64,000 nucleotides of DNA from Lasiodiplodia sp. COLG20 (Eukaryota > Ascomycota > Dothideomycetes > Botryosphaeriales > Botryosphaeriaceae): NCBI GenBank assembly GCA_009801085.1, contig VNWV01000016.1, positions 62,001 to 126,000 on the forward strand. The letters run 5' to 3'. Of the stretch, positions 1-12,120 are shown piece after piece. The notes under the pieces are model-generated. The model was given only the letters and a program-made list of their open reading frames with translations. It ran no database searches and was not told the origin of the DNA. A program made the translations under genes and the position numbers. Each line of letters opens with the position of its first letter. Position 1 is the first letter of the stretch.

Positions 1-3000
1 CAGTGGTCGCGTCAGCTCGAGCAGGCACAGTGTGCCCCCTCCGGGACGCAGCAGTCGGTACAAGTTTCTGCATGAATGCGGCAGCGAGCGCGTCGCGTGG
101 ATACAGTTGGAGGAGACGACGAGGTCGCATGCGCCGAGCAGGTGCGCGGGGACCGTCTCGGCCTCGATGTCAAGCACCGAGAAGTCCATGTGCCGCTCCA
201 CCACCGACGCGCCGTACCGCGCCTGAAACCTGCGCTTGGACGCGCTGACCAGAGCGACGGAGATGTCGGTGAAGACGTAGTAGAAGCTCGGCGGCTCCTC
301 CCCTGAAGACGGCGACGACGACGAGGCCAGCAGCAGTTCCTCCAGCAGGGCGTGCGTCGTGCCACCCGTCCCGGCGCCTACCTCGAGGATGCGGAGAGGC
401 TGCTGCTGCTGCTGCTGCTGTTCGCTTTGCTGTGTTCGCTGTTGTTGTTTGCGGTTCTGCAGCACCCGCTGCAGGAAGGCGCGCAGCATGGCCGTGCCCG
501 TCGCAAAAAGGGGCGACGAGACGTACACGTCCTCGAGCAGTGCGCGCGCTTGGGCACTGTCGAACAGCAGCTGTAGTGCGTCGGCCGCGCCCGTCAGACA
601 CGCCGCGAGACGGGGGCCAGTCACGGCGAGCAGTGAGTGCTCCGGGGTGTACCGTGGGAACGCCGCGAGGATGGCGGCTTGCAGTGATGCTGCTGTCGCG
701 GATGGAGCTGGGACGGCGGTGCGGACCAGTGAGGAGCCGCTGCCGTCGCCAGAGCGGATGGCCAGGCCGGCGTCGCAAACGAAATCGAGCAATACGGAAA
801 CGAGCCTGGCGTGCTTGGGGAGATGGGGGATGGGCGGGAGGACGGCGCCGGCGGGGAGGGCGTGGAGGTCACAACCCAAAGTGCTGAAGGCTTCGGAAAC
901 GTAGGCCAGCGCGAGGGAGTTCTGCGCAGGGTGCACGTCTGAGAAGAATCCTGCCCATCCCGTCTGCCGGGCGAACTGCACGTAGTTCTTTTTGATGTGC
1001 CCGAACTCAGCCAAGGCTTGTAGGATGAAGTGTGGTTCTGAAGAAACACTGTTGGAGTCGATGGAGGTAGAGTAGTGGTTCCGCTGGGCTGACACAATCG
1101 CTTTTGAGTTGCTCATCGTGGTGGTGGTTGTGTCTTCACGGCCAATAATGTCGAGGAGGTCTGAGAAGGTGCACCTTTCGTCTATTTCGAGCAGTTTTGG
1201 CCTCTTCCCGAACATGCTCTCCATATCCGATTTGAGCTGGATGGCGACCAGTGAGTCCATTCCCATATCCCCAAGAGGCATGTCCAAAGAGATTCCGTCG
1301 GGACAATTTAGGTGCTCTGCGAGTAGGTTCGACAACCTGACAGCAATCGGCTCTTGGTCGAATGTCCCAACACTTGCTGGAGTTGGAGGCTGCTTTGTAG
1401 GAGGTCCGGACGAGTCCTCAGCTTCGCTCAAGCAGAGTTGTGGGACCGGAGACACAACAGCGGGCCGAGGATGTAATGTCGAGCAGATTTCCTGGCATAG
1501 ACTGTCAAAACTCTTATCTTGGTCGAAGTATTGCCGCACGGGGATCTCGGCTGAGAAGGTGTCTTTGATCCTCGCTTGAAGTTCGATGGCACTCAGTGAA
1601 TCCACCCCAAGATCACTGAGGCAAGTCGTTTGGTCGGTGCGTTCACATGAGAGTCCAGTTACTTCATGGAGAAGGGCCTTGACGGTGGCGTGCACTTCGA
1701 AAGCCAGGCTGCTTTCCGCACTACATGACCTTTCTTGTGCCCGGGGTTTCGGCGCAGTCGGCAGGGCCTCCGGGTCTACAAAAGACGAGCACACGTCCAC
1801 AGTACCCATTGGCTTCTTTTCGTTTCCATTCATGGCTTCCAGCGCTTTTTTCAAAGAGGTCTCGGGAACCGCAGAGAAGCTTGCACCCAGGATTGCTAGG
1901 AAGAGTGTCTTTTGGCGTGCATTGAAGACAAATATGTCGCTCAGAACAGTCGCGTCGCTTTTCAGATTCAATTTTGAGTAGACTGTCCACGGTCCTTGCG
2001 ACGCCGATTCTTCTTGGTCTCCTGGAATGATTTGGTCAATGCCGTTGCAGATGTATGTTTTGTCGCTTTGACAGGCGCCCAAAACGCCGGCATGGAGTTC
2101 TGCCACAAGAAGGAAGTTGTCAAAGGTTGGTGGATTGAGTGGCGCTGTGCCTGCATAGCCCTGGGAAGCGATCTCGGGCATGGTAACGTCGGCCACAGCC
2201 TCGAGGCCTCTCGAAGTGACGGATTGGATTCCAAAGTAGGCGTCACTGTAGATGGCGACTCGGGCCAAGACCTTCTTGACGAATGCACCGTGTACAGCCG
2301 ATGCCTCGGGATCCTGGCGCAGGCGCAGGCATCGCTCATAGTCCACCAGGCGGAGGATCGGCTGCTGGTGCGGTTCCAAGGTGGGGGCACGACCTGGCTC
2401 CGGCAGTTTGATGATGCCCGAGGCTTGAAGTCTAACATGTTCGTCGTCGTCTAGGGCGTTGCTGCTCACGGCGAATTTCCAGCTACAGTGTGAGTGCTTC
2501 TGGAGCGTCAGGCGAAGCCGGCGTCTCGGGTCAACGCCAAAGGGCGCGTGCAGCTCGACCTGCTCCACCTCCAACGAAAGGTTTGCGGGGCTTCCAGAGA
2601 GGATGGCTATGGCACGCGCGGCTGACTCCAACCACGTCGATGCAGGGCTCAGAGTGTGGCCGAGGACAGTTCTACCGCGGACCAAGGCTGAGTATTCGTC
2701 GCTGTGCTGGTTGATGGTGAATTCTGCCGTCTGGGCATCGCCTCCAGAAAACGACAGCAGTTTCGGGCTTTCCTGCGGCTGCTCCTGGCAGTTCGGTCTG
2801 GTGGGCTCCTCGTGCCTGTGGATGTACTCGAGCCAGTGATGCGTCTTTTGGAACTGGTACGAAGGCAGCTCCAAGGACGCAAAGCAGCTTCTTTGGGAGG
2901 GATGGAATGGCCAGAACTGCACGCGAACTCCCTCGTTCCAGAGGCCGAGAGTCGTGTCTGCCAGCGACTGCGTAGGCTCCGGGCCGTGCAGCGCCTCGGT

Positions 3001-6000
3001 GTAGAAACGATGAGACTTTGGGCTTCCGGACTTGGCGAGGGTGCGGCGAGCCATGCTGACGGCGGCGGATCCAGAGCCAGCCTCCAGCCAGATGCACGAG
3101 CCAAGCTCTTGGTCGACGCGGGCGATGGCGTCAGCAAAATACACGGGGTCCCGGGACTGTTGTGCCACCATATCCGGCGTGACGGTGGCCCAGCTGCTGC
3201 CATCAGTCTTGGAGCAGGCCTCGATTGGAATGGCTGCAGGGAGGAACTCGAGGCCCTGGAGCAGCGCTCGGTAGTCGTCCATGATGGAGTCGACCATCTG
3301 GGAGTGAAAACCGTGCGTAATAGCCAGTCGCTTGACTTGGTGACCACTGGAGCGCGCGGCCTCCTCGAAGGCGGCGACTTGTGCGTCGGGCCCGACGACG
3401 ACGTGGTCGGAGGGGGAATTGTAGCACGCAACTTCGATGCTGGTGTGCGACTGGGCTTGCAGTGCCTGCACCGTGGCTTGGTCGGCAGCCACGCTGAGCA
3501 TGCAGCCGCGCTCGGGGCCCCAGCGGCGTTGGATCAAAGCCGCACGGCCCGAGATCATCTTCACGGCGTCGTCGAGGCTGAGGGCGCCGGCGACTGCGAG
3601 AGCCGTCAGCTGGCCGAGACTGTGGCCAACCAGCTTCTTGACCTGCAGCCCGGCATCGAGCCACGACCGTGCGGATGCATACTGCAGCGCGAACAGCATG
3701 CAGTGGAGGTCGGCCAGGTCTTCTATTGGCTCCGTGCCGAAAATGCGCGGGAAGAGGCTGTGCAGGCCTGCAGCTTGCAGGGCCCGGTCGCAGCGAGCCA
3801 GGTGATGCTGGAGCAGGGCCGAGCTGCGCCATGCTTCTTCGCTGAGCCGGACGCGATGCCCCGTCTGGCCGGCGAAGAGAAGCACCACAGGCTTGGGGCT
3901 GTCCGGAGCCTGCAGCGCAGCGTCGTCCAGGCGGTCGAGGCAGGCTTTTAGTTCCTCAATCGACTGGGCTTGGAAAGTCCTGCGGTGACGGAGCCGGGGG
4001 TTCTGCCGCTGCGCCAGGTGGAAGGAAATGCTCGCAAGCAACGAGGCTCCATCGGCCGCGTGCTGGGCCTCAACGAAGTCGGCAAGAGCGCGGCACTGCC
4101 GGCGCAGGCTGTCTTGCGAATGAGCAGCAATCAAAAACGGGTACTTGAGCACTCCTGCGGGGAGCTTAGCCGTCACGGGCTGCGCGGGCGGAGGCTGGCA
4201 CACGACCATGGCCGCATTGCTGCCAGACGCGCCGTAGTTGTTGACGCAGGCGGCGCGGAACGCCTCGTGCCACGGCTGCAGTTGCTGTGGGATTTCCATG
4301 GCCGCGCTGTCCAGCGCGATGGCCGGGTTCGGCACGGCGAAGCTTGCCTGCGGCGGGATCTGACGGTGCTGCAGCATCAGCAGGACCTTGACGAGCGCCG
4401 CCACCCCGGACGCGGCCTCGCCGTGCCCGATGTTGCCCTTGACCGACGCGAGCCGCAGCGGGGGCAGCGACAAGGCCCGCCGCGGCGCGCCAAAGACGGC
4501 GCGGATGCTCTCGCACTCGACGGGATCGCCTCGCTGCGTGCCCGTGCCGTGCGCCTCGACGTACGAGACGTGCAGCGGGTGCATGCCGGCCGCGCCCAGC
4601 ACGCGGCGGTACAGCGCGCTCTGCGATGCGGCCGAGGGAACCGTGATGGCCGAGCTGCCCTTGTTGGTGTTGACTGCCGACGCGGCCAGCACGCCGAGCA
4701 CGCGGTCACCGTCGGCCACGGCCGCCGCGAGCCGCTTGAGCAGCACGAAGCCGCCGCCCTCGCTGCGGCAGTACCCGTCCGCAGCCGCATCGAAGGGCCG
4801 GCACTGCCCGCCCGAGGCGCTCAGGAATGCGGCGCCGCCCAGGTCCTGGTGCGAACGCGGGCTGGCCATCACGTTCACGCCGCCCGCCAGCGCCATGGCG
4901 CATTCGCCCGACTGCACTGCCTTGCACGCCATGTGCATCGCCACAGCCGACGACGAGCACGCCGTGTCGACCACCAGCGCCGGCCCGGTCCACCCGAAGA
5001 AGTGGCTGATGCGCCCGGCCGCGAAGGCACGCGCCGTGCCCGTGAAGGAGAAGGCCGTGGGCGCCCGCGCGGTGACGTTGTCCGCGTAGTCGGACGATGA
5101 GACGCCGACGAAGCAGCCCACGTCGTCGCTCGCCGCTCCGCACGGACCGAAGTACTCGGCCGATTCCAGGGCCTCGTAGGCAAGCTCGAGCGCGATGCGG
5201 TGCTGCGGATCCATGTACAGTGCTTCGCGGGGCGACTTGCGGAAGAAGCTGTGGTCGAAGGAACCCGCCGTCTCGAGGTAGTTGCCCCGAAACGCTTCAT
5301 CGTTGCTCTTTCTCTCTGAGTACCCCCTCTCGCCGGGCGGCCCTCCTGCCGTCGATTTCCCGGTCCGTATCGTGTCCCAGAACTGGGGCAGGCTTTCCGA
5401 GCCAGGAAACCGGCAGGACGCGCCGACGATGGCGATGGCTTGGTCAGGGTAATCGTAGGGCATTCCGGCCACGGGACGGATCAGCCGCAGCGGCAGAGAA
5501 CGGGGGACGCAGTCGACGGGGCCCAGGAGAAGCGCTCGGCGCTTGTTTTTGGGGAGCTCAGCAGCTTCCTGGGCCATTGCCGCCACCGACTGCGTCATGG
5601 TGACGTGCCAATCGGCCTGTTGGACCAGGATGCACCACAAAGCCATCTCGTGGAGCGGCATTTCGTCCGTCACTACCTTCCCGCTGTCGTTCCGCCGCAG
5701 TGGCACCAGCGGAAGGCGGCCTTTGGGGAACCGGAACATGGGCTCGGCTGCGCAGAGGTCGACCAGCTTTTTGAACGCCATCTCATGGTGCGCGTGGTGG
5801 TAACGGCCCCGCAGGTCAAGCTGCTTGGTCGCAATCCCCTTCTCTTCCAGCCGGCGTATCAGCGCGATGCCCACCGACTTGGGTGCCGTGATGGTTGCGG
5901 TTGACAAGTCAGTGGTGACAGCCACGTAAGCCTGGGTTGCAAGTCAGCCGTCGGCCTGCTTCCATCCATCTCGGAGCACACGTACCTGGGGGTAACTGTC

Positions 6001-6636
6001 GAGCACATGTTCAAAAATTTCCCTTCCCCTGTCGCCCTCGGCCGGCGACCACCGTGCACTCACGCAGAGCGTCGGTTCCGACGCCTGCACCTCATCAAGA
6101 TCGATGAATGCTCCGACACACAAAGCCAGCCGTATAGCGATAGCCCCGTGTCTGGCCACCTCTGCTCGCGTCTGCGAGCATGCCAATGCCGTGGCTGAGA
6201 GCAGCCCGATGCACAGCCCTTGGATGCCCCCGTCGCGAACCCCTTCCAACGCATCCAAATGCGCGTCCCCTTCTCCATCCGTTAGTTGGCCATGCTTCAG
6301 ATAGCTCATATACTCCAGAATGTGAGCCAGAACCGTTAATACCGCCAACACCGTGTTGCCCGTGGTCGCTTCTGCAAATGGCAGAGCAGAGGAGTTGTCG
6401 CTTGTGATCCAGTCCGCCAAACCCTGCAGAAGAGGTGCCGCTGCAACACGTTCGAGAGAGGGTTCCGTTGCGACTAGAAGCATCCAGACCTCGGGAAGTT
6501 CTGTTAATTCTTGCCGGAAGCCTTGGAGGTCTGCATCGTTGACCAAAATTGAGCGGAGTCGAGAGAGATATGTTGCGTCAGGGGTTCCCATTATTTGTGA
6601 CCCGCAAACAATTAGGTATGGCGACTCTGCCGCCAT
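1..6636 (-). CDS. Non-reducing polyketide synthase, SAT-KS-AT-PT-ACP-ACP-CMeT, 3' end outside window
   Basis: Iterative type I PKS that should build a C-methylated aromatic polyketide acid, the aryl half of the cluster product. Exon 1 is 5986-6636 and exon 2 starts at 5931 and stays open to base 1 (at least 2194 aa). Seen in order: SAT with GLCIG (Cys142) and a second SAT half after the 54-bp intron; KS from about residue 375 with DTACSSS (Cys542), VEAHGTGT and GNIGHGEAA; AT with GHSLGQ (Ser988); PT/DH-like fold with GHTLSPAS (His1309) and TFDN (Asp1488); two ACPs with GVDSLSA (Ser1662) and GMDSLVA (Ser1777); methyltransferase with LEVGAGTGGTT (near 2065). Start chosen at the Met directly before the SAT motif; an in-frame upstream Met at 6903 exists. 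The aspartate in PT is followed by NFLL rather than the more usual DNxxQ. Release domain not visible. Confidence 0.95.
400..420 (-). repeat. CAG microsatellite coding poly-Gln inside the PKS
   Basis: Seven perfect CTG units on the plus strand read as seven consecutive Gln codons in the PKS. They sit within a wider Gln-rich stretch (420-470) just before methyltransferase motif I, in what is probably a loop between the N-terminal part of the CMeT domain and its SAM-binding core. Confidence 0.85.
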
Positions 6637-7458
6637 GCTTGCTGCCCGGAATTTCAGAGAGTTCGAAAGAAACAAAGATAAATGCGAACTTGTCTGACTG
6701 TCGCTCCAACGCACAGACGCGGTGCGAAGCGAACTTGCGGTCCAATGGAAAGGCGTGAAAGTTTGTGTGGAGGAATCTCGAATCTGCCTCACGAGAGGCC
6801 GTGGCGATAAAAACAAGCCTGTTTGCAAGATGGAAAGGGCACTAGCTATAGATAGACAAGACTTGCAGAGAAGAGGATATAGACATTGGGTAGCTCCATA
6901 CAATGTGCACGGATAGCATCGTTTACGCGCAATAGTTATTTTTGGCTACGGCTCATCTTAATCAAGTAACAAGAGAAGGAGCCGCAATAGTGCTAAAGTC
7001 GCCGATGCACCCCACACTATGTAAACACCGAACTGTTGGAAGCCGACCGCAATTTGGGGGCCAATGCTATTCGTATTCCTTCCCGCCTTTCGGAATCGGC
7101 CGGGGTCCGGCAAAGGGGGACAAGCGTTGATCAGTGCACTTTGAATCGTTCCACCAGTTCTATCATTCGACGAAAATCCAGGTTTTGTAAATATTCTAAA
7201 TAGCCAATAGAAGCATCTAAAGATATTTAAAGACAGGGTAAAGGGTCTTTACGAGAGAGAGTAGTAGTTTTAGCCCGGTATAATAGCTCTTAAGAATAAT
7301 TCTTACTATAAAAGAGATTATGCTAAGGTTTTTAAAGGCTCGTCTGTAAAAAAAAAAGAGGAGAAGAAATATAGTTCCTTTTCATTGTGCTTAAGCTGCT
7401 TAAGTACCAGATCTAAGCGATACATCAACTAGCCCGTCTTCCGTTGTAACAGCATCTA
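6637..7458. other. PKS upstream region and GGPPS downstream region
   Basis: No convincing gene. The PKS-proximal half (6637-7130) is of ordinary composition and should contain the PKS promoter. The segment 7140-7400 is clearly AT-rich, with runs of TA and A and a poly-A tract near 7350. It resembles decayed repeat DNA, but I could not match it to a transposon. No TCGGCNNCCGA site was found here. Confidence 0.5.
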
Positions 7459-8592
7459 TCATGGTCCGACGTGGGTCTTGAGCCCGACTATTTCCAAGAC
7501 CCGGTCGATCCCCCCGACATAATCGATTTCCCCGCTCATTTCCTCTGCCATCTCTCTTGCCTTAGCCGTTAGATCCTCGAGCCTCTGCTCGCAATATTCG
7601 AACGAGCCGGTCGACGCGATGTACTGGATTGCAAACCGTTTGACGTCGTCGTCCTCCGTGCGCTGTTGGAGGATGCTGGACAGCTGGATGTTCGCTGGGT
7701 TCGAACGAATACTGTGGATGATTGGGAAGGAGAACTTTCCCTCGGTCAGGTCTTCACCAAACCCTTTGTTCTTTGTGTATGCGTCACTTTGCAGATTGAG
7801 GTAGTCATCACGAATCTGAAAAATAATTCCCAGCACGTTGACGATAGGAACAAAGTCTCTGAAAAGCAGCAAAAGGACGACGTTAGTATTGCATCTTCCC
7901 TCCCAGCGGATTGGAGTTTCAACTCACTGATCGGTTTTGCTGGCCATCTGCATCAGCTTGACCGCCAGCCTGAAAAGTCCCCCGGTCTTGTTGGACACCA
8001 TCTTGAGGTATTCCTCTTCAGTCGGACAGGTGAATGAGTCCCTCCAGTAGAGGTCCATACCCTGCCCTCGGTGCAGATTCAGTAGTTCTTCAGTGAAGAT
8101 CTCAAATGCACGAGGGTTTCCCAGCTTTGGAAGTTCTTGCTGCGCTAGGAAGAATGCATAGTTGGCAGCGTTGATCGTTTGGGCAACTCCGAAGATGCTG
8201 TGCGCGACGGGGAGTCCACGACGCAGTTTAGAGGAATCCTGGATGTCGTCAATTCTAAAATGTCGTCAGCAAGCGTACTCGCATGTCCTTTAACGCCGGC
8301 ATACAAAAGGGATGCAGTATGCAGAAACTCTACGATGCGTTTGATGACATCCAGCTTTTCTTCCGGTGTCTTCAACCATTCATTGAAGGCTGAGATGATT
8401 TTGCCTCTGACGTCCTTGCCAGAGTTCCGAAGAAGATAGCTCAATGGAGCACGAATAACCTATACGAATGTTAGAAAAAGTACAGAACGAGCGGCGAATT
8501 TCAGTGAATTGAAGTACCTCTTCGTCATTGGTCACAAACTTAGAATCCATCACTGGGAAGGACTGCTTTTCCATGGTCTTTACACACGGCAT
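7459..8592 (-). CDS. Geranylgeranyl diphosphate synthase
   Basis: Condenses IPP with FPP (or shorter allylic diphosphates) to give GGPP, the terpenoid donor for the cluster. Exons 8518-8592, 8305-8459, 7928-8254 and 7459-7858 give 318 aa, the usual length for fungal GGPPS. The first aspartate-rich motif is LLIDDIQD (Asp79-Asp83), split by an intron exactly at the Leu codon; the second is IRDDYLN (203-207). Ala and Ser precede the first motif where short-chain FPP synthases carry bulky aromatics, which fits a C20 product. HSIFG and [14 protein letters not shown] are also typical. The first Met (8592) or the seventh codon (8574) could start translation. A cluster-dedicated copy is expected, since primary metabolism needs its own elsewhere. 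Confidence 0.93.
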
Positions 8593-8904
8593 TTGGTGGA
8601 GGAGGAAGTAGTAGAAAGTTTAGTTGCTGTCTTGAAAGGAGGTTTTTATGATAGAGAATATACCCAGGCTGCGCTGATGTTGAAATGGGATAGAGTAATC
8701 CTCTGCGGGGCAGGCTACCAAGAGTGCAATAATATACGTCAAGGTGAGGCTGAACCCAATAGAGAACGTCTGTAGTGGGAAGATATGCAGAAGGTCTTCG
8801 CACTTCGACAGTTTAGAGTTGCCGCAAACTAAGCACCGTGTCAGAACTCTGGGGAACATATTCGCCGAATAAGCATCCTCTTGCTCAATTCCATATTTCG
8901 GTAT

Positions 8905-9034
8905 GTAAAGCATTCGGCGCTTAGGTGATCTGCTAAGGCGATCCGTTGTGTAAGCGATTCGACGTTCAGTGGATCCACTGCGTAAGCGATTCGGCGTTCA
9001 AGCGATCCTTTGAATAAGCGATTCGGCCGCCGAG
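8905..9034. repeat. 32-bp imperfect tandem repeat in divergent promoter
   Basis: Units at 8950-8981 and 8982-9013 are 32 bp each, followed by a truncated unit at 9014-9034 and preceded by a diverged longer unit at 8905-8949. The shared core is AAGCGATTCGGCGTTC followed by a GGATCC or GCGATCC segment. Confidence 0.8.
9023..9033. promoter_or_regulatory. Putative cluster regulator site TCGGCNNCCGA
   Basis: The 11-mer TCGGCCGCCGA fits the TCG-N5-CGA architecture known for AflR. An equivalent 11-mer lies at 12354-12364 in the other terpenoid divergent promoter. Binding is inferred. Confidence 0.5.
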
Positions 9035-9329
9035 GGGGCATATCACAACACAACGGAAAGACCCGCGAAATTGGATATTGAATATGACAAGATCCTACGC
9101 CGAACGGATTTACATCCCGAAGCATTCACCTATCAAATACGATTCTATATACTTTGATAAGAACGAAAGGATAAGGTGACTTGCCGCAATAATTCTTTAT
9201 CTTTTATCTTCTTCTCTAAACTTCGAGGCTGCCAGCGCGCGTTAAAGACTATTTTGTTCTCGAATCTGCTCTTTTGATCCTCCTTTCACGCCTAGACACC
9301 CGGATATATTGATCACGGACCTCTCGAAT

Positions 9330-10129
9330 ATGAATGCCGCCGACGTAGCCCAAGCACCTCCCGAGTACCAAGATGTCGCCTGGATTGCAGACGCATGCAA
9401 ATTGTTGATGGGGGTCGGTTGGATGACGAACTACATCGGCATGATCTACAAGTCGTTCCAGGAGAAGACCTACTGCATGTCATTGATGCCACTCTGCTGT
9501 AACTTTGCGTGGGAGTTGGTATACGCAGTCCTCTACCCATTCGGCAGCGGGGTGGAACAATACGTTCTTTTACCGGGATTGGTTCTTAATGGCGTCGTCA
9601 TGTACACTGCCGTCAGATTCGGTCGAAACGAATGGGCACACGCGCCGTTGGTTCAGAGAAACCTCCATTTGATTTTCACCGTTTGCGTCGTCGGCTGGAT
9701 GTCTACGCATTTGGCTCTGGCCGCACAATTCGGACCTACTCTGGCTCAGGCCTGGAGTGCATACGGCTGCCATCTCCTCTTGAGCGTTGGAGCCATATGT
9801 CAACTGATCGGCCGAGGCAATTCGCGCGGAGCGTCCTATTTTCTATGGTATGTTCACAAATATGGGTCATATGATAATCCGTGATGGCTGACCACAAATT
9901 TGATTTACCTGTCAGGTTGTCTCGGTTCCTCGGGTCCCTTGTGCTCCTTCCCCAAGACGTATTACGCTACAAATATTGGCGTCAAGAACATGAATGGATG
10001 AGCTCCCCTGTGTACATTTGGTGTGTCGTGTTTTCATGCGCACTGGATGGCGTTTACGGCATCTGTCTCTGGTATGTTCGCCGTAACGAACAGGGGCTGA
10101 ACAAACGCGAAGGATTGAAGATGGGGTGA
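9330..10129 (+). CDS. Membrane-bound meroterpenoid cyclase (Pyr4/PaxB-type)
   Basis: Protonates a terminal epoxide on the prenyl chain and drives polyene cyclisation of the meroterpenoid precursor in a membrane. Exons 9330-9847 and 9916-10129 give 243 aa, against about 242 for Pyr4. Roughly seven hydrophobic segments are visible. The two acidic residues known to be essential in Pyr4 (Glu63, Asp218) have clear counterparts, Glu62 in NFAWELVY and Asp217 in CALDGVYG. The Trp codon is split by the intron. The short N-terminal extension from an upstream Met at 9309 is less likely, because family members begin close to the QDVAW segment. Head-to-head with the GGPP synthase. Confidence 0.93.
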
Positions 10130-10549
10130 GTCGACGGCATCGTGGCTCGCCAAATAGTAGATTGTAATTTAAAGCATGTCGTTAGCAGTTCCCAGAATGG
10201 GGAATTAAATTGCCAAAATCCAACTCGCCGAATTTTACTTACATTCACCATCTTTAATCTATCTATTTCATGATGTCGTTTAAAGTAATAGCGGATCCCC
10301 GTATAGAAAGCTCGCGACTGGGATTCTACTTTAAGAATGTAAATCTAGGCTGCAATATAAGATCTTAACGAGCGCTGATACCCCGTTCCTTCCTTTTTCT
10401 CTTTTTCCTAGCTTCTAAGCATGGCTCAAAGGTTCTCTAGATGAGCTTAGAGTGTGGCAACTTATTTTTTATGTATCTGGAGAGACTAAGCTGTGAATTC
10501 GCCATATAAAGAGCTCCAATTGAAAATTCCCTATCAATGCTACGGAAGA
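10130..10549. other. Convergent spacer
   Basis: Region between the 3' ends of the cyclase and the FAD monooxygenase. It is AT-rich and must hold both terminators and poly(A) signals; I see no gene. Confidence 0.5.
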
Positions 10550-12120
10550 CTAGTGCGTGTGACCCCGTGGCATCAATATATACAAGAATAAGAAGAAAGC
10601 TGGTATCATAATCCACGGCCAAGTTCTGGCCTCACTGTTCCTGTATTTCTCCCAGCCTGGAAACGAGCGTCGAGGCAACGGTAAGAAATCCAATGCAGCG
10701 GCCGCCGCAATCATTTTAAAGGGCCGACTCTGAAACCTTTCGTCGAAATACGGAAGCACATACCTTCCTACCAGTGAAAGCAAGAATCCGTCTCTTGCAT
10801 GCGCTCGTGTCACCAATCTCGATAGTCCATAAATATGAGTTGCTCTTTCGAGGTGCCTCTTGTTGAACTGACGCAGGAGAGCGTCAACCTCCTGGTCTGA
10901 GGGTTTCGCCTCCTTTGTCGCAGCCAATGAGTTGTTCAACAGGTTTGTCAAAACAGCCGCATCTTCAATGGCACAGTTGGCTCCTTGTCCAAGGTTGATA
11001 GTCATCTGGCAAAGAGTAGTGAGTCGAAAGAGAAATCAGCGCGAATAAGAGGGGCTGTCCTACCTTGTGGATGCTGTCTCCGATGCAGACCAGACGGTCG
11101 CAATACCATGTCTGGAATACGTTCTCGTGCATCACAGTCATGTTGAAGTTCCGTCTCTTCTCCCACAAATCACGAAATCGGAGATTTTCCCAGATTGGTA
11201 CGTCCGCCAGATGCAGGCACTCTGCGGCGGCATCCTCGGACGTGAAGCGAGGGGCATTGCTATACCGATATTCCTGGTCTAGCTTTTTCACAATGAACCA
11301 GAAGACTTCTCCCTCTTTTGATGGAATTGCGACCAAGGTCCATCCACTATTGATGTGTAGGACTTGCTCGCCAGTGTTTAATCCATGAATTCCGCTGGAG
11401 ATGCCGAAAACACAGGCATACTGTGTCGTCATACCTGGACACACTGTCAGCAGAGGTCTCATTTATTTGAAACAGACGTACCGTTCCTCTCCCCCTCCGA
11501 GATCTCATTTTGCGGACGTGAGCTGGCCATTCGCCACATCTCTGCTCGAGCTCGACTATGCACTCCATCAGCACCGACGACGAGATCACCCTCGTACACA
11601 CCTCCGTCGGCGGTGTGTACCTGGACGCTGCTTTTGGGTCCTAAGCGATGATCAATTCTTGAAACGGTTTTGTTAAGCTGGATTTTGGTCTTGTCCGGAA
11701 GGGTGTTGTATAAGATTTTCAGCAGCTTTTGCCTGTCCATGAAGGCTATTGGATAGCCAAAACTGTGTAACAATGAAAGATATCAGCGTGACTGGGCTAG
11801 TGCTGTATTGGGACACGTCATACATACTACTCATGCATTTTCTTCGGGTAATGACTGACGAAATGGAAGCCATCGGGATAATTGATATGCGTGACTCCTA
11901 AAGGCTCCGTAATTGGCTCAATCTCGTCGTAGATTCCGAGTTGATCTAGGATCCGTGCTCCGTTGGGTAGAATCCCGATGGACGCTCCTTCTTGCGGCGC
12001 AACCTCCTTTCGTTTCTCCAGGACGATGTAGTCAACCCCAATTTTGTGTAAGCTGTGAGCGAGAGTAAGGCCAGAAATGGACCCTCCAACAATAACAACT
12101 CTGAACTTGTCTTTGTCCAT
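10550..12120 (-). CDS. FAD-dependent monooxygenase (terpene epoxidase, PaxM/Pyr5-like)
   Basis: Expected to epoxidise the terminal double bond of the geranylgeranyl chain, giving the substrate of the neighbouring cyclase. Exons 11828-12120, 11482-11762, 11064-11434 and 10550-11005 give 466 aa. Motifs: N-terminal dinucleotide fold [11 protein letters not shown] (residues 8-18), [10 protein letters not shown] (DG motif) and [18 protein letters not shown], where the GD motif spans the third intron. The C-terminus has a hydrophobic helix ([12 protein letters not shown]), consistent with membrane anchoring beside the cyclase. Adjacent to, and divergent from, the prenyltransferase. Confidence 0.93.

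Larger units (their letters stand above)
8593..9329. promoter_or_regulatory. Divergent promoter between GGPPS and terpene cyclase
   Basis: This 737-bp spacer separates two head-to-head cluster genes, so it should drive both. It contains a tandem repeat (8905-9034) and one TCGGCNNCCGA site in the last repeat copy. No credible ORF. Confidence 0.7.

Noticed and set aside
3..5904. Long plus-strand and alternative-frame ORFs over the PKS (for example 2704-3951 and 3970-5100)
   Set aside because: GC-rich shadows of the minus-strand PKS frame; no motifs of their own.
7140..7400. Transposon remnant
   Set aside because: AT-rich and repeat-like, but no terminal repeats, target duplication or transposase fragment could be found.
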